DNA of 64,000 nucleotides from Spirochaetales bacterium. Lineage in GTDB: Bacteria; Spirochaetota; Spirochaetia; DSM-2461. The notes beneath the pieces are model-generated. The model had not been told where the DNA came from. It saw only the letters and a program-made list of their open reading frames with translations, and ran no database searches. Positions 9,682 to 18,519 of the stretch are shown here, piece after piece. A program made the position numbers and the translations under genes. The DNA is taken from NCBI GenBank assembly GCA_003247135.1, contig QKAW01000006.1, positions 1 to 64,000 on the forward strand, in the 5' to 3' direction. The first letter of the stretch is position 1. Each line of letters opens with the position of its first letter.

Positions 9682-10365
9682 TTATTCTTTTTTAAATAAT
9701 AGAATATTTTTACAAGTGTGAGTGTTATGAGCCAGAAAAATATCATTAGGTTCTTTTTCGGAATTTAATGTTATCTCAAAAAAATGGTGGGGAGTTTCAT
9801 AAATATCACTATCAATTTTTAGTTGAAAAAGAAATGTCTTCTCTTCATCTACTTTACTTGCAGCTATAGGCTTAGGCCAGAAAAGGAAATTACTGTTTGC
9901 TTTCTCTGTTAATTGAATAGGATTTGGCCATTTATTATCTTTCATGTCTACTATATTACCATCAAGTAACAGGGTAACAGCAGCAGATATGGGACTGAAG
10001 GTCTCTCCGGATAGTATGGAACCAGTAATAGTAGGAAAGTTAAAATATGCATCAGCCTTTTCCACATTGGAAACATATGGCTCAAGATGATGGGCTCTTT
10101 TAGCCTTGGATACCAGATTTATACCTACTTCTATTAATGTTGTTAAATCTGCCAAATCCTGTAAGGAATTAGAGTAACTATCTTTTAAATGGGCAATTCC
10201 TCTCTCAGATAAAACATAGATGGGCTTTGCTCTGTTTAATACATAACAGATTACATCAAGTCTACACTGATAACAGAGACATAGGTCTTTAGGTCTGTCT
10301 TCAGAATCAAAGGCACGATTAACAAGATCAATTACCCTGTCTTTTGTAATGTTATATATCTGCAT
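9682..10365 (-). CDS. ComFB-domain protein
   Basis: The N-terminal 50 residues match the late-competence ComFB family: a short helix, then CLCYQCRLDVICYVLNRAKPIYV, with Cys29, Cys31 and Cys34 as likely metal ligands. Some cyanobacterial members bind cyclic dinucleotides; whether this one does is unknown. Residues about 90-227 form an extra region not usual for the 90-170-residue family, with predicted beta strands and no motif I recognise. The ATG is preceded by TAAGGAG. It is the first gene of a minus-strand run with the giant secreted protein. Confidence 0.75.
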   Translation of the reverse strand: MQIYNITKDRVIDLVNRAFDSEDRPKDLCLCYQCRLDVICYVLNRAKPIYVLSERGIAHLKDSYSNSLQDLADLTTLIEVGINLVSKAKRAHHLEPYVSNVEKADAYFNFPTITGSILSGETFSPISAAVTLLLDGNIVDMKDNKWPNPIQLTEKANSNFLFWPKPIAASKVDEEKTFLFQLKIDSDIYETPHHFFEITLNSEKEPNDIFLAHNTHTCKNILLFKKE

Positions 10366-10465
10366 TTATTAACTCCTTATTAAATCATTATAATGTATAA
10401 TAATAATTTTTTATATAAAAATACAATCTATTTTGTTTTTTCTCTATAACATTTATACTACATAT

Positions 10466-10996
10466 ATGAAAAGAAATCTTTTATTATTTATAATCTTGCA
10501 TATAACTTTATTTTTATCATCTCAGGATAATGTAATCAACTTAAGCAATAAGAATAATTCACTTAATAATGAAGATTCAGAATCAGATTTATTTCATTTC
10601 TCTTCAAGAAAAAACTTGCCAAAATCAGTTCTAATTGGTGAACTTGGAGATTTTTATAGTGAAAATAGGGATTGGGCTGATATTGTAAATGATGTAGATA
10701 GTTTTCTTAAAGCTTTTAACAGTATTAATTATAATTTAATAGATGATGATTATAAATTTATCTATGAAAATTCATTTAAAAACGGAATATTTAAAGGCCT
10801 TATTCTAGAAAAATGGTTTATAGGCATACCTAATGTAGATGATGATAGAGCATATGTACCTGTAGAACTTAACTTTTCAGATAAAATTTATACTGGAGAA
10901 TTCTACTTGAAATATATGGACAAATGGTTAATTAGTGATATTCAAATGTCTGAAACAGAGATGAGGGTTTTTAATCCCTCATCTTCACTCTATTAG
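10466..10996 (+). CDS. small secreted protein of unknown function
   Basis: About 176 residues starting MKRNLLLFIILHITLFLSSQ, a signal peptide. The mature part is acidic, Asn/Ser-rich early, then a compact alpha/beta domain (about 60-165) with a conserved-looking WFIG and LKYMDKWLISDI, reminiscent of NTF2-like folds; this is only a guess. An upstream TTG at 10433 is in frame but would bury the signal peptide. TATACT at 10454-10459 sits six bases before the ATG and there is no ribosome binding site, so a leaderless mRNA is likely. Its stop overlaps the end of the convergent HATPase gene by four bases. Confidence 0.65.
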   Translation: MKRNLLLFIILHITLFLSSQDNVINLSNKNNSLNNEDSESDLFHFSSRKNLPKSVLIGELGDFYSENRDWADIVNDVDSFLKAFNSINYNLIDDDYKFIYENSFKNGIFKGLILEKWFIGIPNVDDDRAYVPVELNFSDKIYTGEFYLKYMDKWLISDIQMSETEMRVFNPSSSLY

Positions 10997-11535
10997 TTAA
11001 TATCAATTCCTCTCTGATTTTTTGGGAATTTTTTACTTACACCAATTTTATTTGCTTTCTCGGTAAAGACTAAACCATTGTTCCAGTATTCAAGTGCAGC
11101 AAACATTGCATTACCACCATCTCTGTCATCACTTTCAGGAGTTCTATATGAAACATAGTTACCTAGCTCTTCAAAGTTCTCTTCGTGAAGGCACTGAAGT
11201 CTTTTTTTATTAAATTCATTCCATTCTCTGATTTTCAGAAAACCTTTACCTTCATCTTCAACAATAATTCTTGCTTCTTCTTTTGAGAAAAAGTACCATA
11301 TTTTAACTTTCTTATTTAAATCACACTTATTTCCGTGCTTAACTGCATTTTTTATTAACTCACTAATTTGCTGTTCAAGTAAATTAAGCTCTTTTATTTC
11401 TGGTGGAGCCTTTTGAACTATTAATAGAGTAAAATATCGAACTTGTCTTAAATCACTTGGAAATTCTTTATAAAAACATCCATCTGTATTAAAAATGTTA
11501 CTCTTATCATCGATTATTATCATTTTATTTGACAT
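10993..11535 (-). CDS. HATPase-type anti-sigma/serine kinase-like regulator
   Basis: RsbW/SpoIIAB-like GHKL ATPase of 180 residues. The N box is EQQISELIKNAVKHGN (about 54-69), the G1 box DEGKGF (94-99) and the G2 box DGGNAMFAA (139-147). Such proteins sequester a sigma factor or other partner and are released by, and phosphorylate, a STAS antagonist. The STAS gene lies 14 bases upstream on the same strand, so the two form a partner-switching pair. The ATG has GGAG seven bases before it. No sigma factor gene is adjacent, so the controlled target is not evident. Confidence 0.85.
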   Translation of the reverse strand: MSNKMIIIDDKSNIFNTDGCFYKEFPSDLRQVRYFTLLIVQKAPPEIKELNLLEQQISELIKNAVKHGNKCDLNKKVKIWYFFSKEEARIIVEDEGKGFLKIREWNEFNKKRLQCLHEENFEELGNYVSYRTPESDDRDGGNAMFAALEYWNNGLVFTEKANKIGVSKKFPKNQRGIDIN

Positions 11536-11549
11536 ATTAGCTCCAATTG

Positions 11550-11882
11550 TTAAAGATTTTTTATAGCGTCATTTACAGTTGCAGCCATTGGAAAATAACC
11601 CATTAATTTGGTTAATTCTATAACCTTTTTTACTGATCCATGAACATTTGTTACTAATAACTGCAGATTCATTTTTTTTATGGTTGAGCAGATATAAATT
11701 AGCGCACCAATTCCACTAGAATCTATATATTCAACTTTATCCAGATTTATTATAAACTTCGTAACCTTCTTTTCAAGCATTTTCATAACAAGATCTTTTA
11801 GTTTATAAGAATTGTATAAATCCATTTCTCCTTGTATATCAATAATATAGATATTAGAGCTTTTACGAATCTTTAATTCCAC
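11550..11882 (-). CDS. STAS-domain anti-sigma factor antagonist
   Basis: 110-residue STAS protein of the SpoIIAA/RsbV class. Residues 11-24 (IYIIDIQGEMDLYN) and the phosphoacceptor loop DSSGIGAL (54-61, Ser55 or Ser56) are typical, and the length matches the family. The frame is open upstream to an ATG at 11981, but I chose the GTG at 11882: it has GGAG at the right spacing, the domain begins directly after it, and a strong promoter lies between the two possible starts, so the upstream ATG would not be transcribed from it. Partner is the HATPase gene just downstream. Confidence 0.85.
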   Translation of the reverse strand: MELKIRKSSNIYIIDIQGEMDLYNSYKLKDLVMKMLEKKVTKFIINLDKVEYIDSSGIGALIYICSTIKKMNLQLLVTNVHGSVKKVIELTKLMGYFPMAATVNDAIKNL

Positions 11883-11925
11883 AGGCTTCTCCAAATATAT
11901 GCAAGTTTTACTCAAATTAAGATAT

Positions 11926-11954
11926 ATCTTAACATCAGAAAAAGTAGACGTCAA
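11926..11954 (-). promoter_or_regulatory. strong sigma-70-type promoter for the STAS/HATPase pair
   Basis: On the minus strand TTGACG (11954-11949) and TAAGAT (11931-11926) are exactly 17 bases apart. Transcription would start near 11919, giving a leader of about 37 bases to the GTG at 11882. Confidence 0.7.
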
Positions 11955-12009
11955 GTTATGCTTTTTTATAATGTTATACACAAAATAAATAATATGATAT
12001 TATTATTAT

Positions 12010-14673
12010 ATGTTTTCTGTATATATAGCAATTAGCCATTATAAATTATTAAAAAAAAGTCGAAGCATAACAAAAAATGAAATTTTGAATCCTATTAAGC
12101 CAATTATTTCGAGTTGTGGAGGATTTGTCAGTGAATATTCTCCTTTTTATTGTCATTTCCCATCCAAATATCACTATTCACAAAGTTTGTTATTTAATTT
12201 TCTTAAGGAGTGTTATAACAATCTGATAAGTAATCATAGCCTGGTAGGTTTCTCAATTATTGTTGATAGTTACGAGCCAAAATCAGAGTTTGATTTTAGG
12301 GAACAGTATGAAAACCTAGTCCTGAAAACAACAGATATAAATTGTGTGTGGATAACCAATGAGGCTAAGAAACTTTTATGTATCGATATTGAGTTAGAAA
12401 AGATTAACAAGCTGAATAAAATAAAATTGTCCTTTTTGGACAGAGACTTTACTATAGAAGATTTCGATAATATAGTTATATCTGACACTATTCAATCAAG
12501 TTTAGATAATAATAGTTCTAAAGTTTGTTATAGCAATTGTGTATTAAACTCGGTTATAAACAGTAATATCTTATATTGGACAAAAAAGAAAAATATTGAA
12601 AAATATCTTTTTCTGGAATTATCAAATTGTCCCGATTATTTAATTTCAATACTTGATTATTTTATCTCTCTTAGTGCTATTTTCGATCCGGTTAAGGATC
12701 TTAGTCAGGATGAGATCTCTATGTGGGGACACCACCTGCTTTTTTTTACTAAAATAAAAAACAAGAATTATAATTTTTTTACACTGGATAACTCTGAAGA
12801 ATATTTACTAGATCTTTTAAATCTCTGGCTTATATCATTTTCAAGAAGGTTTTCATACTCTTTTTTATTAAGTATAGATAGTAGTAATCCGGAATTTGAG
12901 AAGCTTTTGGAGAAAATTGAAGCTAATGATAGAGGTAAAATTTTTGTTTTAAACAGAGAGTTACCCGATAGTATGACTAATCTGGATTTAATTCCCAATG
13001 ATGATAATTTTAATTCAATAAATATTACTGAATATCTTGGAAATAAGTCAGATACATCACTAATGATTCTCTACCACGTTTTGCTCGGTAGGGGTATCGT
13101 TGCTTATTCAGATATTATATTGTTATATAAAACTCTTCCTTATAATAATATTGAAGTAATTGAGGAGATTGACAATTATAGAAGGGAAGGGATCCTTATA
13201 GGTTCTAATAAGATCTATCCTGGATACTCCGAATTACTTAATACAATAACAACTCTTAAAAGGAATTTAATTGACTCCTGGAGAGAGGATTATATCTGTT
13301 CGTTTATAAAAAATGGATTTAACAAAAATTATTTCTATAAATATATTTTTGCCCTAATTACACTAAATACTAAATTTCATGATCAGGGAATTAGAGAACT
13401 CTTCTATTTTGTACAAATTTCTCTTGATCTTGACAGGCATATTTTTCTATCTCTGGAAATAATTGATAACAGTTTTGATGATCAGGAGATAAAAAAAATA
13501 CTGGATTATAAAAGAGTTAGAGAGTGTCGCTTACTGTATCGAGTTGGCAGTAATGAGTCTTTAGATTATGTTAAAAAAGATTACACACTGGATAGTCCTT
13601 TAGAATTGTATAGATTAATGAATTTATGGTCTTTGAATAGTGAGGAGAGTATTGTAAATGATTGCAAGAAGCTCTACTTCTCTTTTCAGAACAGTGGGGA
13701 AGTTTATAGTGAAAGCAGAATTAAAACTCTTTTTGCTCTGGAGCTTTTAAGAATTGGAAATATTTCTGAAGCCATTGATTATTTTGAATTGAATCTTGGT
13801 TATAGTAAAAGTATATTTGATATTTTTTCATGGGTCAGAAATTCCGCATTTTTATCAATGTCTCTTTTTGTAAAGGGAGATTTTAGCGGTAGTTTACGAG
13901 TTTCAAGTGCTTTACTGAAGCAGGACTGGATTTTATTTAAGTCAAGATGGTATCTCTATTCTCTATTTATTAAAATTAGATCTTTAAATGAATTAGGAAG
14001 GGATTCTGAGGCAATAGAGTTGCTTAATGAAGGGCTTAGCTTATGTGAGTATTATAATTACCATGATATTAGTCAGGTATATAATAACTGGAAGGGTAAG
14101 CTGTTATTTAATTGCAATAAGATATCGGAATCCAGAGAGACATTGCAAAAAAGTGCAGATTGTTCTGAAAAAATGTTATTTCTTGCTGAGGTTGAGTATT
14201 ACTCCAATAATATTGATTTGGCTCTGGATTATGTTAATAGAGCTAGTAATCTAATTATTGATAACACCGTTTTTGACGAAAATATACTTTGGCGTGACGG
14301 TTATTTTATATTGGAAGATTTTTATGACAGATTAGACAGAAAAACAGTATTGGAGATTGATATTGAATACTTCTCAAGATTTCTTATAATAAAAAATGGA
14401 GAGATTCTTCAAGTACATAGTTTCTATCAGGATATTAGTGAAAGATATTTTCTTAAAACCGGAATAAATGATTTTAAATATCTTTATTATCTATATACAT
14501 CATTAGAAGATTTAGATGTGGAATTAAACAAAGATAATGTTTTTAATAGAATGATAAAATTACTCCATCAAAAAGCTGCTAATATTAGCGAACATAATCA
14601 GAAGCATTATTATATGAATAATTTTTTTAATAGCAGGATTAATAATATACTTAATAGCAAAAAACTTTTTTAA
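12010..14673 (+). CDS. large cytoplasmic protein of unknown function with helical-repeat C-terminal half
   Basis: 887 residues, no signal peptide or membrane helix. I do not recognise it. Residues about 1-160 look like an alpha/beta domain. About 190-430 has the helix-strand texture of a signalling ATPase, but there is no visible Walker A. About 430-800 is helix-rich with TPR-like phasing (for example ALELLRIGNISEAIDYFELNL and LNELGRDSEAIELLNEGLSL). The shape recalls MalT/STAND-type regulators or spirochaetal TPR sensors without the nucleotide-binding motif; that is inference. No Shine-Dalgarno sequence precedes the ATG; TATTAT lies six bases before it, so it may be leaderless. It diverges from the STAS/HATPase pair. 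Confidence 0.6.
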   Translation: MFSVYIAISHYKLLKKSRSITKNEILNPIKPIISSCGGFVSEYSPFYCHFPSKYHYSQSLLFNFLKECYNNLISNHSLVGFSIIVDSYEPKSEFDFREQYENLVLKTTDINCVWITNEAKKLLCIDIELEKINKLNKIKLSFLDRDFTIEDFDNIVISDTIQSSLDNNSSKVCYSNCVLNSVINSNILYWTKKKNIEKYLFLELSNCPDYLISILDYFISLSAIFDPVKDLSQDEISMWGHHLLFFTKIKNKNYNFFTLDNSEEYLLDLLNLWLISFSRRFSYSFLLSIDSSNPEFEKLLEKIEANDRGKIFVLNRELPDSMTNLDLIPNDDNFNSINITEYLGNKSDTSLMILYHVLLGRGIVAYSDIILLYKTLPYNNIEVIEEIDNYRREGILIGSNKIYPGYSELLNTITTLKRNLIDSWREDYICSFIKNGFNKNYFYKYIFALITLNTKFHDQGIRELFYFVQISLDLDRHIFLSLEIIDNSFDDQEIKKILDYKRVRECRLLYRVGSNESLDYVKKDYTLDSPLELYRLMNLWSLNSEESIVNDCKKLYFSFQNSGEVYSESRIKTLFALELLRIGNISEAIDYFELNLGYSKSIFDIFSWVRNSAFLSMSLFVKGDFSGSLRVSSALLKQDWILFKSRWYLYSLFIKIRSLNELGRDSEAIELLNEGLSLCEYYNYHDISQVYNNWKGKLLFNCNKISESRETLQKSADCSEKMLFLAEVEYYSNNIDLALDYVNRASNLIIDNTVFDENILWRDGYFILEDFYDRLDRKTVLEIDIEYFSRFLIIKNGEILQVHSFYQDISERYFLKTGINDFKYLYYLYTSLEDLDVELNKDNVFNRMIKLLHQKAANISEHNQKHYYMNNFFNSRINNILNSKKLF

Positions 14674-14689
14674 TTATTTGAAACATTAG

Positions 14690-14718
14690 TTGACATATTT
14701 TTTTTTGATTGCTATATT
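14690..14718 (+). promoter_or_regulatory. consensus promoter of the tRNA-Met gene
   Basis: TTGACA (14690-14695) and TATATT (14713-14718) with a 17-base spacer; the tRNA begins 17 bases after the -10 element. Confidence 0.8.
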
Positions 14719-14735
14719 ACAGGAGCAATTAACGA

Positions 14736-14808
14736 GGTGGCGTAGCTCAGTCGGTAGAGCAAACGGCTCATATCCGTTTGGTCAGGGGTTCAAGTCCCTT
14801 CGCCACTA
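14736..14808 (+). tRNA. tRNA-Met (anticodon CAT)
   Basis: Folds as a complete cloverleaf of 73 bases: acceptor GGTGGCG with CGCCACT (first pair G-U), D stem GCTC/GAGC, anticodon stem AACGG/CCGTT with loop CTCATAT, T arm AGGGG-TTCAAGT-CCCTT, discriminator A. The 3' CCA is not encoded. It lacks the three G-C pairs of an initiator in the anticodon stem, so it is an elongator tRNA-Met, although a lysidine-modified tRNA-Ile(CAT) cannot be ruled out by eye. It has its own promoter and terminator. Confidence 0.95.
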
Positions 14809-14812
14809 TAAT

Positions 14813-14846
14813 AAAACCTAAGCATTAGCTTAGGTTTTTGTTTTTT
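14813..14846 (+). terminator. intrinsic terminator of the tRNA-Met gene
   Basis: AACCTAAGC pairs with GCTTAGGTT around ATTA and runs into TTTGTTTTTT. Confidence 0.85.
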
Positions 14847-14883
14847 ATAATTCTGTCCAGTATCAAAAAATAAAGGTAGTTAT

Positions 14884-15780
14884 GTGAATTTAGAAAGATT
14901 ACAAATTTTTTATGCCGTAGCAATAGAAAAGAGTTTTTCTAAAGCTGCTAAAAGAGTGGATAAAACTCAATCCGCTATTAGTCAGTCAATCCGGCTTTTG
15001 GAGAGTGAAATTGGTAATACTTTATTTATTAGAAACAACAGAACAGTTTTACTATCTGAGGCAGGAAAGATCTTATATCAATATGCAATTTCTATTTTTG
15101 AATCCATCGATGAGGCTCAGATTAGGATTGACTCATTAAAACAGATGCAAGAGGGAGAGCTGACAATAAGCTCCAGTATAACTTCTGCATGTTATATGCT
15201 TCCTGAGATACTTAAAAAATTTAAAGATAAATATCCAGGTATTAAAATAATTCTTAAAAATGGTTTATCTGACCAAGCAGCTGATATGGTAGCAAATAAG
15301 GAGAGTGATTTAGGTATTGTTATGCTCCCAATAACAAATCCAAAGCTTGATTGTTATCCTCTAGCTGTTCGAGAGGATGTTATTATAACTTCCATGAATC
15401 ATGAGTTATCAAGGGTAAAAGAGATTAGTGTCAGCGATTTACAGGATTATGAATTTATACTTTTAGATAAAGAAGCACATACAAGACAGTATATAAATAA
15501 CCATTTTGACTCAATTGGGGCCAAACCAAGGGTTGTTATGGAAGTTGGAAATATGGAAATAATAAAACAGATGGTAACATTAAATTTTGGTATATCTGTT
15601 ATTCCCAGAATAGCTGTTAAAGAGGAAGAGGGAAAAACACTTAATGTAATTAGAATCTTTAAAAAAGAGGAGTGCAGAAAAGTGGGTGTTGTTGTAATGA
15701 AAAGGGGAAATATGAAGATGACTACAAAAATCTTTATTGAAATGATTCGAGAGCATTTTAAAAATGTGGATATGATCTAA
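14884..15780 (+). CDS. LysR-family transcriptional regulator
   Basis: 298 residues, normal for the family. The N-terminal winged helix-turn-helix is clear (LERLQIFYAVAIEKSFSKAA, then QSAISQSIRLLESEIGNTLF), followed by the two-lobed effector-binding domain (from about residue 90; TISSSITSACYMLPEILKKF). Effector and targets are unknown; no metabolic gene diverges from it, and the closest neighbour upstream is the tRNA. The start is GTG with AAAGGTAG before it; the ATG two bases earlier is out of frame. The 3' end overlaps the convergent GSCFA gene by 23 bases. Confidence 0.92.
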   Translation: MNLERLQIFYAVAIEKSFSKAAKRVDKTQSAISQSIRLLESEIGNTLFIRNNRTVLLSEAGKILYQYAISIFESIDEAQIRIDSLKQMQEGELTISSSITSACYMLPEILKKFKDKYPGIKIILKNGLSDQAADMVANKESDLGIVMLPITNPKLDCYPLAVREDVIITSMNHELSRVKEISVSDLQDYEFILLDKEAHTRQYINNHFDSIGAKPRVVMEVGNMEIIKQMVTLNFGISVIPRIAVKEEEGKTLNVIRIFKKEECRKVGVVVMKRGNMKMTTKIFIEMIREHFKNVDMI

Positions 15781-16744
15781 TTTTTTGCAATTTACTAACT
15801 TCCGGATAATCTTTTTTTATCTGTTCAATAATGTTGTTCACTTTAATAATATAATTTTTACTTTCCTGACTATCGAAATTCATAATTTTATGATTAATCA
15901 TACTGTTAAGTTTATATACTCTATTTAAATAAAGGGATAAATCATCACTTTGGGATGATTCAATAAATCTGTCAGTAATGTAATTTATTGCACTATTACT
16001 TGGGTGAGTCAGGGATGAATCATACCACCTGTAATCCCTTAATTCATCCATCATTATTTCGTATGAAGGGAAATAGAACCCTCCAATTTTGCTGCATAAC
16101 TCTTCAATACCTACCCTTAAGAGGGCTTTACTGTAGGAATTTTCCTGAGGGCAGTCTCTTAGGTGTCTTACAGGACTTAGGGTAAATAGGATGTTTAATT
16201 GTTTATTTATAGCTTTTATATCCAATAACGGTTGTAGTAAAGAGTCTGTAATCTCGGTTACTGACATAGCTCTTCTATTAAAATTTTTCTTATTAAGTCT
16301 ATGACAGTTATTAATAATAGTTCCATTATATTCATAAATAAATGCTGTTCCAAAAGTGATAACTAACAAATCTGCAGATAAGAGAGATTTTGATGCTTCA
16401 TCTATAGCGTTATTGATATTTTTAACAAATAATTTTAAATCTGGATTTCCTAAAGAGGAGTGAAAATCAAAATGCTGGTATACTTCTCCTGAGAGAAAAC
16501 ACTCTTCTGGCTTAATCTTTTTTGACTTAATTAATCTTGAAATTGAATTCCCAAGTGATTTGGGATTATAAATATTTCCAAAGGGTGATATTGTAGAGTT
16601 TAGAAGTAGGTTATCAAACTTATTATATAGATTAGTTGCAAAGCATGATCCGATAAAAAATGATGTCGATTTAGTCTCTAGCTTGAAAGGGGTTTTTATC
16701 TCAGGCACTGTTGTAATATTGTTCATATAGAATTGAGTTCTCAT
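15758..16744 (-). CDS. GSCFA-family protein
   Basis: 328 residues with the family-naming signature FIGSCFATN at about 31-39, followed by SPFGNIYNP, and later VITFGTAFIY and FTLSPVRHLRD, as in the GSCFA family (SGNH-hydrolase-like fold, biochemical role unsettled). No signal peptide, so cytoplasmic. There is no Shine-Dalgarno sequence before the first ATG, but TATAAT lies six bases upstream of it, so the mRNA may be leaderless; the in-frame ATG at codon 7 is an alternative start. Its 3' end overlaps the lysR-type gene. Confidence 0.85.
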   Translation of the reverse strand: MRTQFYMNNITTVPEIKTPFKLETKSTSFFIGSCFATNLYNKFDNLLLNSTISPFGNIYNPKSLGNSISRLIKSKKIKPEECFLSGEVYQHFDFHSSLGNPDLKLFVKNINNAIDEASKSLLSADLLVITFGTAFIYEYNGTIINNCHRLNKKNFNRRAMSVTEITDSLLQPLLDIKAINKQLNILFTLSPVRHLRDCPQENSYSKALLRVGIEELCSKIGGFYFPSYEIMMDELRDYRWYDSSLTHPSNSAINYITDRFIESSQSDDLSLYLNRVYKLNSMINHKIMNFDSQESKNYIIKVNNIIEQIKKDYPEVSKLQKIRSYPHF

Positions 16745-16798
16745 AACAATATTATATTTTAAAGGAGTTATTAATTAAAGCAGTAAAATTATGAACAC

Positions 16799-16827
16799 TC
16801 GACATTCATAACTCAATTTCATATAAT
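16799..16827 (+). promoter_or_regulatory. promoter of the DEAD-box helicase gene
   Basis: TCGACA (16799-16804) and TATAAT (16822-16827) with a 17-base spacer, about 28 bases before the ATG at 16855. Confidence 0.6.
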
Positions 16828-16854
16828 AAGTGTTGATTAATGTAGGAAGAAATA

Positions 16855-18519
16855 ATGAAATTTAATGATTACGCATTTAGTGCGGAAATTAAAAGCGGGA
16901 TAGAGAAGGCCAAATTTGAAGAGTGCACTCCCGTACAGGAAAAAACTTTCAATTTTATTTTGGAAGGTAGAGATGTATATGCTCAATCTCAAACAGGAAC
17001 AGGTAAAACAGCAGCATTTTTAATATCAATATTCCATCTGTTACAATCAGAAAAGTATTTAAATAGTAAAGCTTTAGTAGTTGTGCCAACTAGAGAACTG
17101 GCTGTGCAGATAAAAGAAGAAGCTGAGTTATTAGGGCAGGATTTAAATTTTAAATATGGTTGTTTTTATGGTGGGACCGGTTATAAGTCCCAGGAAGCCC
17201 AGCTCGATGAAGGTGTTGATATAGTAATTGCAACACCGGGTAGATTACTGGATTTTAAGAAGCAGGGTAAGATAAATTTTAATGATTTTTCAATTCTGGT
17301 TATAGATGAAGCTGACAGACTTTTTGATATGGGTTTTGTCGATGATATTAGAAAGATCTTTGAAGCAACAAAAAAAGTTGAGAACAAAATTACACTGCTT
17401 TTTAGTGCAACTATGAACCCTAGTGTAGGAAATATTTCCTGGGAATATATGAAAAACCCTGGGGAGATTTTTATTGAAGCAGAACAGCTAACTGTAGATG
17501 CTATATCCCAGGAGTTATATCACGTAGGAAAAGATGAGAAGATGAGTTTCTTACTTGGTATTATGAAGAGAGAGAATCCGGATTCAGCAATTATATTTAC
17601 TAATACTAAATATATGGCTCATGAAGTTTCTAAAAGGCTGGAATATAATGGCTATAAAAACGAATATTTAATGGGGGATCTTCCTCAGAAAAAAAGATTA
17701 AATATTGTTAATAGCATTAAAGAAGGGAAATTGAAATTTCTTGTAGCAACGGATGTTGCTGCTAGAGGGCTTCATGTTGATGATCTCTCTTTGGTAATTA
17801 ATTATGATCTTCCTTTGGATTCAGAAAATTACGTTCATAGAATAGGAAGAACTGCCCGAGCAGGAAAAAAGGGTAAGGCAATAACTTTAGCTTGTGAAAA
17901 TTACGTTTACAGTCTTTCAGGAATTGAAGATTATATTGATGCAAAAATTCCTGTATTCCCAATTACAGATGATCTTTTTGTTGAGGATAAAAGTTCTCAT
18001 TTAAGATTTAGCCTTAACGATACAAGAAATAGTGATAAAAAAGGTAATAGTAAGAAAAACTATAAATCCAGAGATGGAAAGAGAACAGGGAATAGTGGAA
18101 ATTATAAGAAAAATAAAGAGAGTGATGCGGAGAGGTTAAACAGGCTTAGAAACAGTGTAATGAATGTTTCAGGTTCAAACTCTTTGGATACTAACTTTGA
18201 AATAGAGAAGAAAGCATCACATAAATCAAAAAGTTATCAGGATAAAGCTGTTAAGCAGAAGAGTGGAAAAAACACCAAGAAGCGAAATGATTTTAAAGTT
18301 AGAAAAAATGATACTCCTAAGTACACTGATAATATTAAAAGAGTTTCTTCTGAGTCAAATATGGAAGATCGTATTGCTTATTACAAAAAGAAATATGGTG
18401 AGGACTTCAAATTTAACGAATCTATTACAAATAAAGTGGCTAAACCGAAAGATAAAGGTTCAGATATTCAAACCAAAAAGAGCTTATTTAATAAAATTAA
18501 GTCAATTTTTAGCAAGTAA
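16855..18519 (+). CDS. DEAD-box ATP-dependent RNA helicase
   Basis: Two RecA domains carry all classical motifs: SQTGTGKT (about 45-52), PTRELAVQI, TPGR, DEAD (near 151), SAT (near 184), the FTNTK region, ATDVAARGLHVDD and HRIGRTARAGKKG (near 327). The last roughly 170 residues form a Lys/Ser/Asn-rich basic tail of low complexity, common in RhlE/RhlB-like helicases and probably RNA-binding. Likely roles are ribosome assembly or mRNA decay. AGGAAG precedes the ATG and a good promoter lies upstream. The stop overlaps the convergent pgeF end by 11 bases. Confidence 0.94.
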   Translation: MKFNDYAFSAEIKSGIEKAKFEECTPVQEKTFNFILEGRDVYAQSQTGTGKTAAFLISIFHLLQSEKYLNSKALVVVPTRELAVQIKEEAELLGQDLNFKYGCFYGGTGYKSQEAQLDEGVDIVIATPGRLLDFKKQGKINFNDFSILVIDEADRLFDMGFVDDIRKIFEATKKVENKITLLFSATMNPSVGNISWEYMKNPGEIFIEAEQLTVDAISQELYHVGKDEKMSFLLGIMKRENPDSAIIFTNTKYMAHEVSKRLEYNGYKNEYLMGDLPQKKRLNIVNSIKEGKLKFLVATDVAARGLHVDDLSLVINYDLPLDSENYVHRIGRTARAGKKGKAITLACENYVYSLSGIEDYIDAKIPVFPITDDLFVEDKSSHLRFSLNDTRNSDKKGNSKKNYKSRDGKRTGNSGNYKKNKESDAERLNRLRNSVMNVSGSNSLDTNFEIEKKASHKSKSYQDKAVKQKSGKNTKKRNDFKVRKNDTPKYTDNIKRVSSESNMEDRIAYYKKKYGEDFKFNESITNKVAKPKDKGSDIQTKKSLFNKIKSIFSK

